64,000 bases of DNA from Nocardioides litoris (GTDB taxonomy: Bacteria > Actinomycetota > Actinomycetes > Propionibacteriales > Nocardioidaceae), in the NCBI RefSeq assembly GCF_006346315.1, contig NZ_VDMR01000001.1, positions 496,001 through 560,000 on the forward strand, in the 5' to 3' direction. A program made the position numbers and the translations under genes. Of the stretch, positions 30,905-41,756 are shown in pieces (position 1 is the stretch's first letter; the number at the start of each line of letters is the position of its first letter). A model generated the notes under the pieces. That model was not told the DNA's origin. It did not search any database and saw nothing but the letters and a program-made list of their open reading frames with translations.

Positions 30905-32043
30905 CGCTCGAGGATCCCGGCCTGGCGCATCAGCTCGACGTCGTACCCCTCGAGGCGCATGCGCTGGTCGAGGTACTGCAGCGAGGTGACCGTCGAGGCG
31001 AAGGGCGCCACGAACGCCGTCGTCGCGACCTGGGCCAGCGCCGAGCCGACCACGGTGACGAGGAGGGTGTAGTCGGCCGGGACCGCCAGGGAGCCGAAGG
31101 CGGACAGCAGCGAGAACGGCGTGCCGAGGATCTGGCCCGCGAAGCTCCCGATCAGCAGGGTCAGCAGGGCGATGCCCAGGACCCGCCAGAACGAGCCGCG
31201 GGTGAGGCGGTAGCCCCGGCCGATGCTCGCGAGGACGCCGAGCCGTTCGAGCATCAGCGGCGGCACGGGCAGGTAGTAGACCTTGATCCAGAACCACAGC
31301 AGGAACGCCACGAAGACCGGCACCGAGACGATGATGACGACGACGGCGGCGACCGTGGGTGCCGAGACGGCCACGAGTACGCACGCCAGGACGTAGACGG
31401 TGATGATGACCGTCGTCGCCAGTCCCAGCAGCAGCGTCAGGCCGACCAGGCGCCACCGGCGGCCGTGGGTGGCGGCCCAGGCCTCGCCGAGCGAGAGCCG
31501 GCGGCCGACCGCTGCCGCGGCCGTGACGTGCACGATCATCCCCGTCACCAGGACCAGGCCGAGCCCCTGGAGCACGATGCCGAGGCCGAGCGACCCGAGC
31601 GCGGCCGCGGAGCCGAGGTCGTCGCCCGTGCCCGTCTCGCCGATCGGCGCCGCCGGGTCGTAGGCCAGGCCGACGGTCCAGGTCAGCAGCGTGGTGACCA
31701 GCACCGGGACGGCCATCGTCACCGCCGCGACCAGCACCGCCGCACCCACCGTCGCCTTGGGGTTGAAGCGGATGATGCGGAACGCGGCGTCGTACATCTC
31801 GCCGAGGGTGAGGGGACGCAGCGGCATCGCTCCCGGCTTGTGGGCGGCGCCGAGCATCCCGCGCGGCGGGGCCCACCCCGGCGGCGGTCCGCCGGCCGGG
31901 CCCGGGGCCGGCGCGCCCGGTGCGGCGTACGCCGGCGGCACGACCCAGCGCGACGGGCCACCGGCGGCGTGGGCAGGGGCCGGCGGGGCGCCCGGCGGCG
32001 GCGGTCCGGGCGGCGGGGGACCCGGGGGCGGGTGGTCCGTCAT
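30901..32043 (-). CDS. Polytopic membrane protein with proline-rich head
   Basis: 380 residues from ATG 32043 (GAGGAG upstream). Residues 1-75 are Pro/Gly/Ala-rich. The rest has about six long membrane helices, a charged GEMYDAAFRIIRFNPKATVGAAV entry segment and YLDQRMRLEGYDVELMR at the end. This pattern fits the glycerophosphoryl diester phosphodiesterase membrane-domain-like family, without the enzyme domain. By gene order it equals Rv3689 of M. tuberculosis (from memory). First gene of the five-gene operon. Its upstream flank is the anomalous poly-G/poly-C block. Confidence 0.82.
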   Translation of the reverse strand: MTDHPPPGPPPPGPPPPGAPPAPAHAAGGPSRWVVPPAYAAPGAPAPGPAGGPPPGWAPPRGMLGAAHKPGAMPLRPLTLGEMYDAAFRIIRFNPKATVGAAVLVAAVTMAVPVLVTTLLTWTVGLAYDPAAPIGETGTGDDLGSAAALGSLGLGIVLQGLGLVLVTGMIVHVTAAAAVGRRLSLGEAWAATHGRRWRLVGLTLLLGLATTVIITVYVLACVLVAVSAPTVAAVVVIIVSVPVFVAFLLWFWIKVYYLPVPPLMLERLGVLASIGRGYRLTRGSFWRVLGIALLTLLIGSFAGQILGTPFSLLSAFGSLAVPADYTLLVTVVGSALAQVATTAFVAPFASTVTSLQYLDQRMRLEGYDVELMRQAGILER

Positions 32044-32135
32044 GGCTCCTCGTCGTCCTTGCCTCGTCCTGCGTCGGGCGGTGGGGTGCCATCCTGTCAG
32101 GCGGGGCCCCGGCGTCCCCACCGACGACCTCGGCC

Positions 32136-32257
<122 letters not shown>

Positions 32258-32621
32258 CGTCGTGGAGTTGGAACCGTGCGCCCATCTCTGCCAAGATGTC
32301 CAGGTTGCTCCGGCGGGTTGTCGGGGTGCGGCAGGTCTTGACTACTGAATCGCGTCTCCCGGCTCGGCCCCCAGGGGCCGGCACCACTGAGCTGGCGTGG
32401 GCGTGTGGGTAGGCAGTAGCCGCACCGCACAGCCTCCCTCCCAGGGGAAGACCGATCAGCGACCACCAGCAGGCCCAGGATCCCCGTGATCCGGGTCGGC
32501 AGCGATCCGGTGCGGATCGTCATGTGGAGACATGACGACACGCCCGACCGCGGGGGTCGGACCCGGAGCCCAGCACGACCCAAGCCATGACGCAGGACGA
32601 ACGAGTGAGGACGAGCTACCT
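32258..32621 (+). other. Upstream region and leader of the S10 operon
   Basis: No gene is evident. TTGACT at 32338-32343 could be a -35 element, but no good -10 lies at the right distance. Small hairpins occur at 32365-32380 (CGGCCCC arms) and 32503-32519 (CGATCCG/CGGATCG, 3-base loop). The second sits in what is probably the rpsJ leader. True promoter position is uncertain because the block at 32138-32257 makes the upstream sequence unreliable. Confidence 0.4.
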
Positions 32622-32930
32622 ATGGCGGGACAGAAGATCCGCATCAGGCTCAAGGCCTATGACCACGAGGTGATCGACACCTCGGCGCGCAAGATCGTGG
32701 ACACCGTCACCCGCACGGGTGCGCGCGTCGCCGGCCCCGTGCCGCTGCCGACCGAGAAGAACGTGTACTGCGTCATCCGCTCGCCCCACAAGTACAAGGA
32801 CTCGCGCGAGCACTTCGAGATGCGCACCCACAAGCGCCTCATCGACATCATCGACCCCACGCCCAAGACCGTCGACTCGCTCATGCGGCTCGACCTGCCT
32901 GCCGGTGTGGACATCGAGATCAAGCTCTGA
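32622..32930 (+). CDS. rpsJ: Ribosomal protein S10
   Basis: 102 residues; 30S protein, also the NusE transcription antitermination factor. The start [19 protein letters not shown] is canonical, with GAGGA about 12 bases upstream. The [32 protein letters not shown] core is intact. First gene of the S10 operon; rplC follows after 17 bases. Confidence 0.99.
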   Translation: MAGQKIRIRLKAYDHEVIDTSARKIVDTVTRTGARVAGPVPLPTEKNVYCVIRSPHKYKDSREHFEMRTHKRLIDIIDPTPKTVDSLMRLDLPAGVDIEIKL

Positions 32931-32947
32931 GCCAGAGGACTGACGAG

Positions 32948-33604
32948 ATGACTACCGAACGCAACATGAAGGGCCTGCTGGGCACCAAGCTCGGCATGAC
33001 CCAGCTGTGGGACGAGAACAACCGCGTCGTCCCCGTCACCGTGATCGCGGCCGGCACCAACGTCGTGACCCAGGTCCGGCTGCCCGAGCCCGACGGCTAC
33101 AACGCCATCCAGGTCGGCTACGGCGAGATCGAGGGCCGCAAGGTCAACAAGCCCGAGGCGGGCCACTTCGCCAAGGCCGGCACCACCCCGCGCCGCCACC
33201 TGGTGGAGATCCGCACCGCCGAGGCCTCGACCTACACCGTCGGCCAGGAGCTGCCCGTCGACACCTTCGAGGTCGGCGAGCGCATCGACGTCACCGGCAC
33301 CAGCAAGGGCAAGGGCTTCGCCGGCACGATGAAGCGCCACGGCTTCTCCGGCGTCGGCGCCTCCCACGGTGCCCACCGCAACCACCGCAAGCCGGGCTCG
33401 ATCGGCGCCTGCGCCACCCCCGGCCGCGTGTTCAAGGGCGTCCGGATGGCCGGCCACATGGGCACCGACACCGTCACCACCCAGAACGTCACCGTGCACG
33501 CCGTCGACGTCGAGAAGGGCCTGATCCTGGTCAAGGGCGCTGTGCCCGGCCCCCGGGGCGGCCTGATCGTGCTGCGCACGGCTGCGAAGAAGCAGGAGGC
33601 CTGA
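32948..33604 (+). CDS. rplC: Ribosomal protein L3
   Basis: 218 residues; binds 23S rRNA and reaches the peptidyl-transferase centre. [16 protein letters not shown] at the start and [31 protein letters not shown] in the middle are diagnostic. The 8-residue head before MKGLLG is longer than in E. coli and usual in actinobacteria. rplD begins 2 bases after the stop. Confidence 0.99.
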   Translation: MTTERNMKGLLGTKLGMTQLWDENNRVVPVTVIAAGTNVVTQVRLPEPDGYNAIQVGYGEIEGRKVNKPEAGHFAKAGTTPRRHLVEIRTAEASTYTVGQELPVDTFEVGERIDVTGTSKGKGFAGTMKRHGFSGVGASHGAHRNHRKPGSIGACATPGRVFKGVRMAGHMGTDTVTTQNVTVHAVDVEKGLILVKGAVPGPRGGLIVLRTAAKKQEA

Positions 33605-33606
33605 GC

Positions 33607-34257
33607 ATGGCTATCGTCAAGGTCGACCTCCCGTCCGAGATCTTCGGCGCCAAGGTCAACGTGCCGCTGATCCACCAGGTCGTCGTCGCCCAGCGCGCCG
33701 CCGCCCGCCAGGGCACGCACTCCACCAAGACCCGCGGCGAGGTCCGCGGCGGTGGCCGCAAGCCCTACAAGCAGAAGGGCACCGGCCGCGCCCGCCAGGG
33801 CTCGACCCGCGCCCCGCAGTTCGCCGGCGGTGGCACGGTCCACGGCCCGCAGCCGCGCGACTACTCGCAGCGGACCCCCAAGAAGATGAAGGCCGCCGCC
33901 CTGCGCGGGGCCCTGTCCGACCGGGCCGCCCACGACCGCATCCACGTCGTCGACGCGCTGGTCTCGGGCGAGAAGCCCTCGACCAAGGCCGCGCTCCAGG
34001 CGCTGGCCGACGTTGCCACCCGCACCAAGTTCCTGGTCGTGGTCGAGCGCGAGGACACCCTGACGCGTCTCTCGCTGCGCAACCTGCCCGAGGTGCACGT
34101 CCTCGCGGCCGACCAGCTCAACACCTACGACGTGCTGGCCGCCGACGACGTGGTGTTCACCCAGGCCGCCTACGACGCGTTCGTGGCCCTGCAGACGCGC
34201 ACCGCGCAGACGGCCCCGGCCGTCGGCCTGGACAAGACCGAGGAGGGCGAGAAGTGA
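33607..34257 (+). CDS. rplD: Ribosomal protein L4
   Basis: 216 residues; its extended loop lines the peptide exit tunnel ([24 protein letters not shown] region, residues about 40-65). In E. coli L4 also represses the S10 operon by attenuation. ATG 33607 is used. The stop overlaps the rplW GTG by 4 bases. The acidic C-terminus (DKTEEGEK) is a short extension. Confidence 0.99.
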   Translation: MAIVKVDLPSEIFGAKVNVPLIHQVVVAQRAAARQGTHSTKTRGEVRGGGRKPYKQKGTGRARQGSTRAPQFAGGGTVHGPQPRDYSQRTPKKMKAAALRGALSDRAAHDRIHVVDALVSGEKPSTKAALQALADVATRTKFLVVVEREDTLTRLSLRNLPEVHVLAADQLNTYDVLAADDVVFTQAAYDAFVALQTRTAQTAPAVGLDKTEEGEK

Positions 34258-34559
34258 GCACGATCCACAAGGACCACCGTGACGTCCTGATCGCGCCGGT
34301 GGTGTCGGAGAAGAGCTACGGCCTCCTCGACGCCAACAAGTACACCTTCCTGGTGCACCCCGACGCGAACAAGACCGAGATCAAAATCGCGGTCGAGAAG
34401 ATCTTCGACGTCAAGGTCACCTCGGTGAACACCCTCAACCGCCCCGGCAAGACGCGCCGCACCCGCAACGGCACCGGCAAGCGCAAGGACACCAAGCGCG
34501 CCATCGTCAGCCTGGCCGAGGGCCACCGCATCGACATCTTCGCCGGCCCGGCCTCCTGA
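34254..34559 (+). CDS. rplW: Ribosomal protein L23
   Basis: 101 residues; surface protein at the tunnel exit and docking site for trigger factor and signal recognition particle. [19 protein letters not shown] and [21 protein letters not shown] are typical. GTG 34254 is translationally coupled to rplD. Confidence 0.98.
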   Translation: MSTIHKDHRDVLIAPVVSEKSYGLLDANKYTFLVHPDANKTEIKIAVEKIFDVKVTSVNTLNRPGKTRRTRNGTGKRKDTKRAIVSLAEGHRIDIFAGPAS

Positions 34560-34581
34560 TCGGGCGAGAGGACTCAGACTG

Positions 34582-35418
34582 ATGGCAATCCGCAAGTACA
34601 AGCCGACCACCCCGGGCCGCCGCGGCTCCTCGGTGGCCGACTTCGTCGAGATCACCCGCACCACGCCCGAGAAGTCGCTGACCCGCCCGCTGCCCAAGAA
34701 GGGCGGCCGCAACAACCAGGGCCGGATCACCACGCGGCACCAGGGCGGTGGCCACAAGCGCGCCTACCGCGTCGTCGACTTTCGTCGCTACGACAAGGAC
34801 GGCGTGCCGGCCAAGGTCGCGCACATCGAGTACGACCCCAACCGCACCGCGCGCATCGCGCTGCTGCACTACGCCGACGGCGAGAAGCGCTACATCATCG
34901 CGCCGCGCGACCTGCGCCAGGGCACCCGCGTGGAGTCCGGCCCGCAGGCCGACATCAAGCCGGGCAACAACCTGCCGCTGCGCCACATCCCGGTCGGCAC
35001 GACGATCCACTGCGTCGAGCTCCGCCCCGGCGGCGGCGCCAAGATCGCCCGCTCCGCCGGCATCTCGGCCCAGCTCGTCGCCCGTGAGGGCTCGCGCGCC
35101 ACGCTGCGCATGCCCTCGGGCGAGATGCGCTTCGTCGACGTGCGCTGCCGCGCCACCGTCGGCGAGGTCGGCAACGCCGAGCAGTCCAACATCAACTGGG
35201 GCAAGGCCGGCCGCATGCGCTGGAAGGGCAAGCGCCCGACCGTCCGCGGTGTCGTGATGAACCCGGTCGACCACCCGCACGGTGGTGGCGAGGGCAAGAC
35301 CTCGGGTGGTCGTCACCCGGTGTCCCCCTGGGGCAAGCCCGAGGGCCGCACGCGCAAGCGCAAGGCCTCCGACTCCCAGATCATCCGTCGTCGCAAGTCC
35401 GGCAAGGGTAGGAAGTAA
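34582..35418 (+). CDS. rplB: Ribosomal protein L2
   Basis: 278 residues; required for subunit joining and the peptidyl-transferase centre. [20 protein letters not shown] at the start and [20 protein letters not shown] near 225-245, containing the conserved active-site-proximal His, are intact. GAGAGGA upstream gives the ribosome binding site. rpsS follows after 6 bases. Confidence 0.99.
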   Translation: MAIRKYKPTTPGRRGSSVADFVEITRTTPEKSLTRPLPKKGGRNNQGRITTRHQGGGHKRAYRVVDFRRYDKDGVPAKVAHIEYDPNRTARIALLHYADGEKRYIIAPRDLRQGTRVESGPQADIKPGNNLPLRHIPVGTTIHCVELRPGGGAKIARSAGISAQLVAREGSRATLRMPSGEMRFVDVRCRATVGEVGNAEQSNINWGKAGRMRWKGKRPTVRGVVMNPVDHPHGGGEGKTSGGRHPVSPWGKPEGRTRKRKASDSQIIRRRKSGKGRK

Positions 35419-35424
35419 CCACAG

Positions 35425-35706
35425 ATGCCTCGCAGCCTGAAGAAGGGCCCCTTCGTCGACGACCACCTGCAGAAGAAGGTGGACGCCGAGAACGAGAAGG
35501 GCTCGCACAACGTCATCAAGACCTGGTCGCGCCGGTCGATGATCGTGCCGGACATGATCGGTCACACGATCGCCGTGCACGACGGCCGCAAGCACGTCCC
35601 GGTCTTCGTCACCGACTCGATGGTCGGTCACAAGCTGGGCGAGTTCGCCCCGACCCGCACCTACCGCGGGCACGTCAAGGAAGACCGGAAGGGGCGTCGT
35701 CGCTGA
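35425..35706 (+). CDS. rpsS: Ribosomal protein S19
   Basis: 93 residues; 30S head protein contacting the A-site finger region. [19 protein letters not shown] and [20 protein letters not shown] are canonical. Its stop overlaps the rplV start by one base (TGATG), so the pair is coupled. Confidence 0.99.
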   Translation: MPRSLKKGPFVDDHLQKKVDAENEKGSHNVIKTWSRRSMIVPDMIGHTIAVHDGRKHVPVFVTDSMVGHKLGEFAPTRTYRGHVKEDRKGRRR

Positions 35707-36122
35707 TGGCCACCACCGAGCGCAACCGCATCACCGCGCGTCGCGACACCCTGCTGGGCGACCAGCCGGGCGCCTTCGCCGTCGCCCGGTTCCAGCGGAT
35801 CACCCCGATGAAGGCGCGCCGGGTCGTCGACCTGGTCCGCGGCCTCCCCGTCGACGAGGCCCTGGCCCTGCTGCAGTTCGCGCCGCAGGCCGCCTCCGAG
35901 ACCGTCTACAAGGTGCTCGAGAGCGCCATCGCCAACGCCGAGACCACCGAGGGCCTCGCGGCCGCCGACCTGGTCGTCAGCAAGGCGATGGTCGACGAGG
36001 GTCCGACCATGAAGCGCTGGCGCCCCCGGGCCCAGGGCCGGGCGACCCGGATCAACAAGCGCACGAGCCACATCACCCTCGTCGTCCAGCCGGCCGACGT
36101 GGTCAACGGGAAGGGTGCCTGA
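35706..36122 (+). CDS. rplV: Ribosomal protein L22
   Basis: 138 residues; its hairpin reaches the exit-tunnel constriction next to L4. [19 protein letters not shown] and the tip [22 protein letters not shown] are typical, with no deletion of the macrolide-resistance type in the hairpin. The N-terminal head of about 25 residues is an actinobacterial extension. Overlaps rpsC by one base. Confidence 0.99.
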   Translation: MATTERNRITARRDTLLGDQPGAFAVARFQRITPMKARRVVDLVRGLPVDEALALLQFAPQAASETVYKVLESAIANAETTEGLAAADLVVSKAMVDEGPTMKRWRPRAQGRATRINKRTSHITLVVQPADVVNGKGA

Positions 36123-36943
36123 TGGGCCAGAAGATCAACCCCAACGGGTTCCGCCTCGGGATCAGCACCGACCACAAGTCGCGCTGGTACGCCGACAAGC
36201 TCTACAAGAGCTACGTCGGCGAGGACGTCGCGATCCGCAAGCTGCTCTCCAAGGGCATGGAGCGGGCCGGCATCTCCAAGGTCGAGATCGAACGCACCCG
36301 TGACCGCGTCCGCGTCGACATCCACACCGCCCGGCCGGGCATCGTCATCGGCCGCCGCGGCGCCGAGGCCGACCGCATCCGTGGCGAGCTCGAGAAGCTG
36401 ACCGGCAAGCAGGTCCAGCTCAACATCCTCGAGGTCAAGTCCCCGGAGATGGACGCCCAGCTCGTCGCCCAGGGCGTTGCCGAGCAGCTCGCCGGCCGCG
36501 TGCAGTTCCGCCGCGCGATGCGCAAGGCGATGCAGACCACGATGCGCTCCGGTGCCAAGGGCATCCGGATCCAGTGCTCGGGCCGCCTCAACGGCGCCGA
36601 GATGTCGCGCACCGAGTTCTACCGCGAGGGCCGCGTCCCGCTGCACACGCTGCGTGCCGACATCGACTACGGCTTCTACGAGGCCAAGACGACCTTCGGC
36701 CGCATCGGCGTGAAGGTCTGGATCTACAAGGGCGAGGTCGCCGGCACCCGTGCCGAGCGCCAGGCCCAGGCCGCTGCGCGCGCCGGTGTCCCCGGCCGCG
36801 GCGGCAACCGCCCCGGTCGCGGTGGCGAGCGTCCGAGCCGTGGCTCGCGCCCGTCCCGCGCCGACCGCGAGGGCACGACCGACGCCCCGGCCCAGGCCGG
36901 CGCCGAGGCCCCCGCGGAGACGACTCCCGGAACGGAGGGCTGA
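36122..36943 (+). CDS. rpsC: Ribosomal protein S3
   Basis: 273 residues; at the mRNA entry channel, with helicase activity shared with S4 and S5. The KH domain contains [21 protein letters not shown]. Residues from about 212 onward are an Arg/Gly- and Pro/Ala-rich low-complexity tail not present in E. coli S3 and common in actinobacteria. rplP starts 3 bases after the stop. Confidence 0.99.
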   Translation: MGQKINPNGFRLGISTDHKSRWYADKLYKSYVGEDVAIRKLLSKGMERAGISKVEIERTRDRVRVDIHTARPGIVIGRRGAEADRIRGELEKLTGKQVQLNILEVKSPEMDAQLVAQGVAEQLAGRVQFRRAMRKAMQTTMRSGAKGIRIQCSGRLNGAEMSRTEFYREGRVPLHTLRADIDYGFYEAKTTFGRIGVKVWIYKGEVAGTRAERQAQAAARAGVPGRGGNRPGRGGERPSRGSRPSRADREGTTDAPAQAGAEAPAETTPGTEG

Positions 36944-36946
36944 CCC

Positions 36947-37366
36947 ATGCTGATGCCCCGTCGTGTCAAGCACCGCAAGCAGCACCACCCCACGCGCCGC
37001 GGCGCGGCCAAGGGTGGCACCACGCTGGCCTTCGGTGACTTCGGCATCCAGGCCATCGAGGGCCACTACGTGACCAACCGGCAGATCGAGTCCGCTCGTA
37101 TCGCCATGACCCGGCACATCAAGCGTGGCGGCAAGGTGTGGATCAACATCTACCCCGACCGCCCGCTGACCAAGAAGCCCGCCGAGACCCGCATGGGTTC
37201 CGGCAAGGGCTCGCCCGAGTGGTGGGTCGCCAACGTCAAGCCCGGCCGCGTCATGTTCGAGCTGTCCGGCGTGCCGGAGGACGTCGCCCGCGAGGCGATG
37301 CGCCGCGCCATCCACAAGCTCCCCATGAAGTGCCGCTTCATCACCCGAGAGGCCGGTGAGTTCTGA
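36947..37366 (+). CDS. rplP: Ribosomal protein L16
   Basis: 139 residues; positions the A-site tRNA in the 50[20 protein letters not shown] at the start and [20 protein letters not shown] in the C-terminal half are characteristic. A second in-frame ATG at 36953 is possible but the longer form matches the family. Overlaps rpmC by one base. Confidence 0.99.
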   Translation: MLMPRRVKHRKQHHPTRRGAAKGGTTLAFGDFGIQAIEGHYVTNRQIESARIAMTRHIKRGGKVWINIYPDRPLTKKPAETRMGSGKGSPEWWVANVKPGRVMFELSGVPEDVAREAMRRAIHKLPMKCRFITREAGEF

Positions 37367-37608
37367 TGGCGATCGACACCAAGGCGCACGAGCTCGACGA
37401 GCTCAACGCCGTCGACCTCGAGGCCAAGCTCCGCGAGGCCAAGGAGGAGCTGTTCAACCTCCGCTTCCAGGCGGCGACCGGCCAGCTCGAGAGCCACGGC
37501 CGGCTCCGTTCGGTCAAGAAGGACATCGCCCGCATCTACACCGTGATCCGCGAGCGCGAGCTCGGTATCCGGGTCGCGCCGGGCACGAAGGACGAGGCAA
37601 CCGCATGA
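37366..37608 (+). CDS. rpmC: Ribosomal protein L29
   Basis: 80 residues; two-helix protein near the exit tunnel, contacting L23. [21 protein letters not shown] and [18 protein letters not shown] match. Slightly longer than E. coli L29 (63) because of a C-terminal tail. Overlaps rpsQ by 4 bases (ATGA). Confidence 0.98.
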   Translation: MAIDTKAHELDELNAVDLEAKLREAKEELFNLRFQAATGQLESHGRLRSVKKDIARIYTVIRERELGIRVAPGTKDEATA

Positions 37609-37895
37609 GCACCGACAGCACCGAGAGCACGACCGAGGGCCTGCAGCGCAACGCCCGCAAGAGCCGCGAGGGCCTGGTCGTCAGCGACAAGATGGACAAG
37701 ACCGTCGTGGTCGAGGTCGAGGACCGCGTCAAGCACGCGCTCTACGGCAAGGTCATGCGCCGCACCAGCCGGCTCAAGGCCCACGACGAGAACAACGAGT
37801 GCGGCGTCGGCGACCGGGTCCTGATCATGGAGACCCGTCCGCTGTCGGCCACCAAGCGCTGGCGCCTCGTGCGCGTGCTCGAGAAGGCCAAGTAA
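37605..37895 (+). CDS. rpsQ: Ribosomal protein S17
   Basis: 96 residues; early 16S-binding protein of the 30S body. [21 protein letters not shown] and the OB-fold core are intact. ATG 37605 adds a Ser/Thr-rich head of about 17 residues. Last gene of this tightly overlapped block before a 70-base gap with a hairpin. Confidence 0.98.
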   Translation: MSTDSTESTTEGLQRNARKSREGLVVSDKMDKTVVVEVEDRVKHALYGKVMRRTSRLKAHDENNECGVGDRVLIMETRPLSATKRWRLVRVLEKAK

Positions 37896-37917
37896 CCCAC
37901 CACACCGTTCGGCCAGG

Positions 37918-37940
37918 CTCCCGGACCCCGCGTCCGGGAG
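37918..37940 (+). other. Hairpin before rplN
   Basis: CTCCCGGAC (37918-37926) pairs with GTCCGGGAG (37932-37940) around a 5-base loop, 13 bases before the AAGGAG of rplN. No T-run. It could mark the S10/spc operon boundary or control rplN translation. Confidence 0.5.
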
Positions 37941-37965
37941 AACCGGCTCGACAAGGAGAGACACA

Positions 37966-38334
37966 GTGATTCAGCAGGAGTCGCGACTCAAGGTCGCCGA
38001 CAACACGGGTGCCAAGGAGATCCTCTGCATCCGGGTGCTCGGCGGCTCGGGTCGTCGCTACGCCGGCATCGGTGACGTCATCGTCGCCACCGTCAAGGAC
38101 GCGATCCCCGGCGGCAACGTCAAGAAGGGCGACGTCGTCAAGGCCGTCGTCGTGCGCACCGTCAAGGAGCGCCGCCGGGCCGACGGGTCCTACATCCGCT
38201 TCGACGAGAACGCCGCGGTGATCCTCAAGAACGACGGGGAGCCGCGCGGCACGCGCATCTTCGGCCCCGTCGGCCGCGAGCTGCGCGAGAAGCGCTTCAT
38301 GAAGATCATCTCGCTCGCCCCGGAGGTGCTGTGA
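37966..38334 (+). CDS. rplN: Ribosomal protein L14
   Basis: 122 residues; forms an intersubunit bridge and binds the silencing factor Rsf[27 protein letters not shown] is canonical. GTG 37966 has a strong AAGGAG. First gene of the spc part of the cluster. Overlaps rplX by one base. Confidence 0.99.
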   Translation: MIQQESRLKVADNTGAKEILCIRVLGGSGRRYAGIGDVIVATVKDAIPGGNVKKGDVVKAVVVRTVKERRRADGSYIRFDENAAVILKNDGEPRGTRIFGPVGRELREKRFMKIISLAPEVL

Positions 38335-38708
38335 TGGCGGACAACCGCCCGGCGAAGATCGCCATCAAGAAGGGCGACACCGTCAAGGTGATCGCAGGCA
38401 AGGACAAGGGCGCCGAGGGCAAGGTCATCAAGGTGCTCCGCGAGGAGCAGCGGCTGATCGTCGAGGGTGTCAACCGCATCAAGCGGCACACCAAGGCCGT
38501 CAACCAGGGCGGTCGCTCCGGCTCGACCGGCGGCATCATCACCACCGAGGCCCCGATCCACGTCTCCAACGTGATGCTCGTCGAGGGCGACGGCGTGACC
38601 CGCATCGGCTTCCGCCGCGAGGAGGTCACCAAGCGCCGTCCCGACGGCTCGACCTACCTGGGCACGCGCAGCGTGCGCATCTCGCGCAAGACCGGCAAGG
38701 AGATCTGA
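38334..38708 (+). CDS. rplX: Ribosomal protein L24
   Basis: 124 residues; assembly initiator of the 50S, with a KOW motif [18 protein letters not shown] near 16-33. ATG 38334 is preferred to the in-frame GTG 38331 because it gives the usual TGATG coupling with rplN. Length is normal for actinobacteria. Confidence 0.98.
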   Translation: MADNRPAKIAIKKGDTVKVIAGKDKGAEGKVIKVLREEQRLIVEGVNRIKRHTKAVNQGGRSGSTGGIITTEAPIHVSNVMLVEGDGVTRIGFRREEVTKRRPDGSTYLGTRSVRISRKTGKEI

Positions 38709-38709
38709 G

Positions 38710-39282
38710 ATGACCGAGGGTTCCGTGGCCGAGAAGGTCACCCCGCGCCTGAAGACGCGCTACCGCGAGGAGATCGTGCCGGCGCTGACGTCGGAGTTCT
38801 CCATCCCCAACGTCATGCAGGTCCCCGGCCTGGTGAAGATCGTCGTCAACATGGGTGTCGGCGAGGCTGCTCGTGACTCCAAGCTGATCGAGGGCGCCAT
38901 CCGCGACCTCACCGCGATCACCGGCCAAAAGCCGGCCGTGACCAAGGCCCGCAAGTCGATCGCGCAGTTCAAGCTGCGCGAGGGTATGCCGATCGGTGCG
39001 CACGTCACGCTGCGCGGCGACCGGATGTGGGAGTTCCTCGACCGCCTGCTGTCGCTCGCGCTCCCGCGCATCCGCGACTTCCGGGGCCTGAACCCCAAGC
39101 AGTTCGACGGCAACGGCAACTACACCTTCGGCCTCACCGAGCAGGTCATGTTCCACGAGATCGACCAGGACAGGGTCGACCGGCAGCGCGGCATGGACAT
39201 CACCATCGTCACCACCGCCACCAACGACGACCAGGGGCGCGCGCTGCTCAAGCAGCTCGGCTTCCCCTTCAAGGAGAACTGA
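38710..39282 (+). CDS. rplE: Ribosomal protein L5
   Basis: 190 residues; binds 5S rRNA with L18 and contacts the P-site t[22 protein letters not shown] and [17 protein letters not shown] are family signatures. Begins one base after the rplX stop; rpsN follows after 3 bases. Confidence 0.99.
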   Translation: MTEGSVAEKVTPRLKTRYREEIVPALTSEFSIPNVMQVPGLVKIVVNMGVGEAARDSKLIEGAIRDLTAITGQKPAVTKARKSIAQFKLREGMPIGAHVTLRGDRMWEFLDRLLSLALPRIRDFRGLNPKQFDGNGNYTFGLTEQVMFHEIDQDRVDRQRGMDITIVTTATNDDQGRALLKQLGFPFKEN

Positions 39283-39285
39283 GCC

Positions 39286-39471
39286 ATGGCGAAGACGTCC
39301 CTCAAGGTCAAGGCGGCCCGGAAGCCGAAGTTCGCCGTCCGCGGCTACACCCGCTGCCAGCGCTGCGGCCGGCCGAAGGCGGTCTACCGCAAGTTCGGGC
39401 TGTGCCGCATCTGCCTGCGCGAGATGGCGCACCGCGGCGAGCTGCCCGGCGTGACCAAGTCCTCCTGGTGA
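39286..39471 (+). CDS. rpsN: Ribosomal protein S14, zinc-binding type
   Basis: 61 residues, the short zinc form (type Z). Cys24, Cys27, Cys40 and Cys43 ([10 protein letters not shown] and [10 protein letters not shown]) form the zinc ribbon. Being in the spc operon, this is the housekeeping copy. A zinc-independent paralogue, if any, lies outside the window. Confidence 0.98.
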   Translation: MAKTSLKVKAARKPKFAVRGYTRCQRCGRPKAVYRKFGLCRICLREMAHRGELPGVTKSSW

Positions 39472-39497
39472 CCACCAGCCACACCAACCGCTGAAGG

Positions 39498-39520
39498 TCG
39501 CCGGTCCTCGAGGCCGGCGA
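39498..39520 (+). other. Hairpin before rpsH
   Basis: TCGCCGG (39498-39504) pairs with CCGGCGA (39514-39520), and the intervening CCTCGAGG is itself palindromic, giving a nearly continuous stem with one bulged T. It sits 10 bases before the GAGAGAG site of rpsH. In E. coli the spc operon is repressed by S8 at a site near rplE, so a link to S8 feedback is conceivable but unproven. Confidence 0.5.
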
Positions 39521-39547
39521 AACCGCAGAAGAGAGAGAACACCCTTC

Positions 39548-39949
39548 ATGACCATGACCGACCCGATCGCAGACATGCTGACCCGTCTGCGCAACGCCAA
39601 CTCGGCGTTCCACGACGACGTGTCGATGCCCTACAGCAAGCTCAAGCAGGGCGTCGCCGAGATCCTCAAGCAGGAGGGCTACATCGCCTCCTTCGAGGTC
39701 ACCGACAACGAGGGCCCGGGCCAGACGCTCACCATCACCCTCAAGTACGGCCGCAACCGCGAGCGCTCGCTCGCCGGCGTGCGCCGCATCAGCAAGCCCG
39801 GCCTGCGCGTGTACGCCAAGCACACCGGCCTCCCGAAGGTGCTCGGCGGCCTCGGCGTCGCGATCATCTCCACCAGCCAGGGCCTGCTCACCGACCGCCA
39901 GGCCAACCAGAAGGGCGTGGGCGGCGAAGTCCTCGCCTACGTCTGGTGA
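39548..39949 (+). CDS. rpsH: Ribosomal protein S8
   Basis: 133 residues; central 16S-binding protein and spc operon repressor in E. coli. [20 protein letters not shown] is canonical. ATG 39548 is chosen over ATG 39554 because the GAGAGAG ribosome binding site is 10 bases from it; the two starts differ by 2 residues. rplF follows after 30 bases. Confidence 0.98.
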   Translation: MTMTDPIADMLTRLRNANSAFHDDVSMPYSKLKQGVAEILKQEGYIASFEVTDNEGPGQTLTITLKYGRNRERSLAGVRRISKPGLRVYAKHTGLPKVLGGLGVAIISTSQGLLTDRQANQKGVGGEVLAYVW

Positions 39950-39979
39950 CCCGAGACCGAGACAAGGAGAACTAGAAGC

Positions 39980-40522
39980 ATGTCGCGCATTGGCAAGCTC
40001 CCCGTCGCGGTCCCGTCCGGTGTCGACGTGGCCATCGACGGCCCCCTGGTGACCGTCAAGGGCCCCAAGGGCACCCTGAGCCACACCGTCGCCGAGCCGA
40101 TCGTGGTCGAGAAGGGTGACGACGGCGTCCTCGACGTCAAGCGCCCCGACGACGAGCGCACCAGCAAGTCGCTCCACGGCCTGACCCGCACGCTGGTCAA
40201 CAACATGGTCGTCGGCGTCACCGAGGGCTACGAGAAGAAGCTCGAGATCGTGGGCGTCGGCTACCGCGTCCTGTCCAAGGGCCCGACCCAGCTGGAGTTC
40301 CAGCTCGGGTACTCCCACCCGATCATCTTCGACGCGCCCGAGGGCATCACCTTCACCGTCGACGGCCCGACCAGGCTCGGTGTCGTCGGCATCGACAAGC
40401 AGCTGGTCGGCGAGGTCGCCGCCAACATCCGCAAGCTCCGCAAGCCCGAGCCGTACAAGGGCAAGGGCGTCCGGTACTCCGGCGAGCACATCCGCCGCAA
40501 GGTCGGAAAGGCTGGTAAGTAG
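39980..40522 (+). CDS. rplF: Ribosomal protein L6
   Basis: 180 residues; at the GTPase-associated region of the 50[18 protein letters not shown] and the C-terminal [21 protein letters not shown] are standard. A good AAGGAG lies upstream. rplR follows after 3 bases. Confidence 0.99.
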   Translation: MSRIGKLPVAVPSGVDVAIDGPLVTVKGPKGTLSHTVAEPIVVEKGDDGVLDVKRPDDERTSKSLHGLTRTLVNNMVVGVTEGYEKKLEIVGVGYRVLSKGPTQLEFQLGYSHPIIFDAPEGITFTVDGPTRLGVVGIDKQLVGEVAANIRKLRKPEPYKGKGVRYSGEHIRRKVGKAGK

Positions 40523-40525
40523 TCC

Positions 40526-40909
40526 ATGGCCGTCAAGATCAAGCAGCAGAAGCACGCCTCCAAGCGGCTTCAGTCGCGGCTCAAGCGTCAGGTGCGCGGC
40601 CGCAAGCGCATCAGCGGCACCGCCGAGCGTCCGCGCCTCGTGGTCACCCGCTCCACCCGGCACCTGTTCGTCCAGGTCGTCGACGACCTGGTGGGCAAGA
40701 CGCTCGCCTCGGCCTCGACCATGGAGGCCGACCTGCGCGCCCTCGACGGCGACAAGAGCGCCAAGGCCACCCGGGTCGGCGAGCTCGTCGCCGAGCGGGC
40801 CAAGGCCGCGGGCGTCGAGTCGGTCGTCTTCGACCGTGCCGGCAACCAGTACCACGGCCGGATCGCGGCCCTGGCCGACGGGGCCCGCTCCGGCGGGCTC
40901 TCGTTCTGA
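40526..40909 (+). CDS. rplR: Ribosomal protein L18
   Basis: 127 residues; brings 5S rRNA into the 50S with L5. [32 protein letters not shown] and [20 protein letters not shown] match the family. Basic N-terminus of normal length. Confidence 0.99.
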   Translation: MAVKIKQQKHASKRLQSRLKRQVRGRKRISGTAERPRLVVTRSTRHLFVQVVDDLVGKTLASASTMEADLRALDGDKSAKATRVGELVAERAKAAGVESVVFDRAGNQYHGRIAALADGARSGGLSF

Positions 40910-40943
40910 GCCAGCGACAGACGAGAACAGGGAGCAGATACTC

Positions 40944-41572
<629 letters not shown>

Positions 41573-41573
<1 letters not shown>

Positions 41574-41755
41574 TGGCGCAGCTCAAGGTCCAGCAGAAGA
41601 AGTCCACCATCGGGTGCAAGGCCAACCAGCGCGACACCATGCGCTCGCTGGGCCTCAAGCGCATCGGTGACGTGGTCGTCAAGGAGGACCGCCCGGAGAT
41701 CCGCGGCATGGTCCACACCGTCCGTCACCTGGTGACGGTCGAGGAGGTCGAGTGA
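41573..41755 (+). CDS. rpmD: Ribosomal protein L30
   Basis: 60 residues, normal length. [31 protein letters not shown] is diagnostic. ATG 41573 overlaps the rpsE stop (TGATG). rplO begins one base after the stop. Confidence 0.97.
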
Positions 41756-41756
41756 C

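Noticed and set aside
30299..32092. A long continuous minus-strand reading frame (597 codons) over the DUF4129 gene and the membrane protein gene
   Set aside because: Only the last 201 codons match a family and carry an overlap start at 30904; the upstream part is antiframe to the real membrane protein and is Arg/Pro-rich noise.
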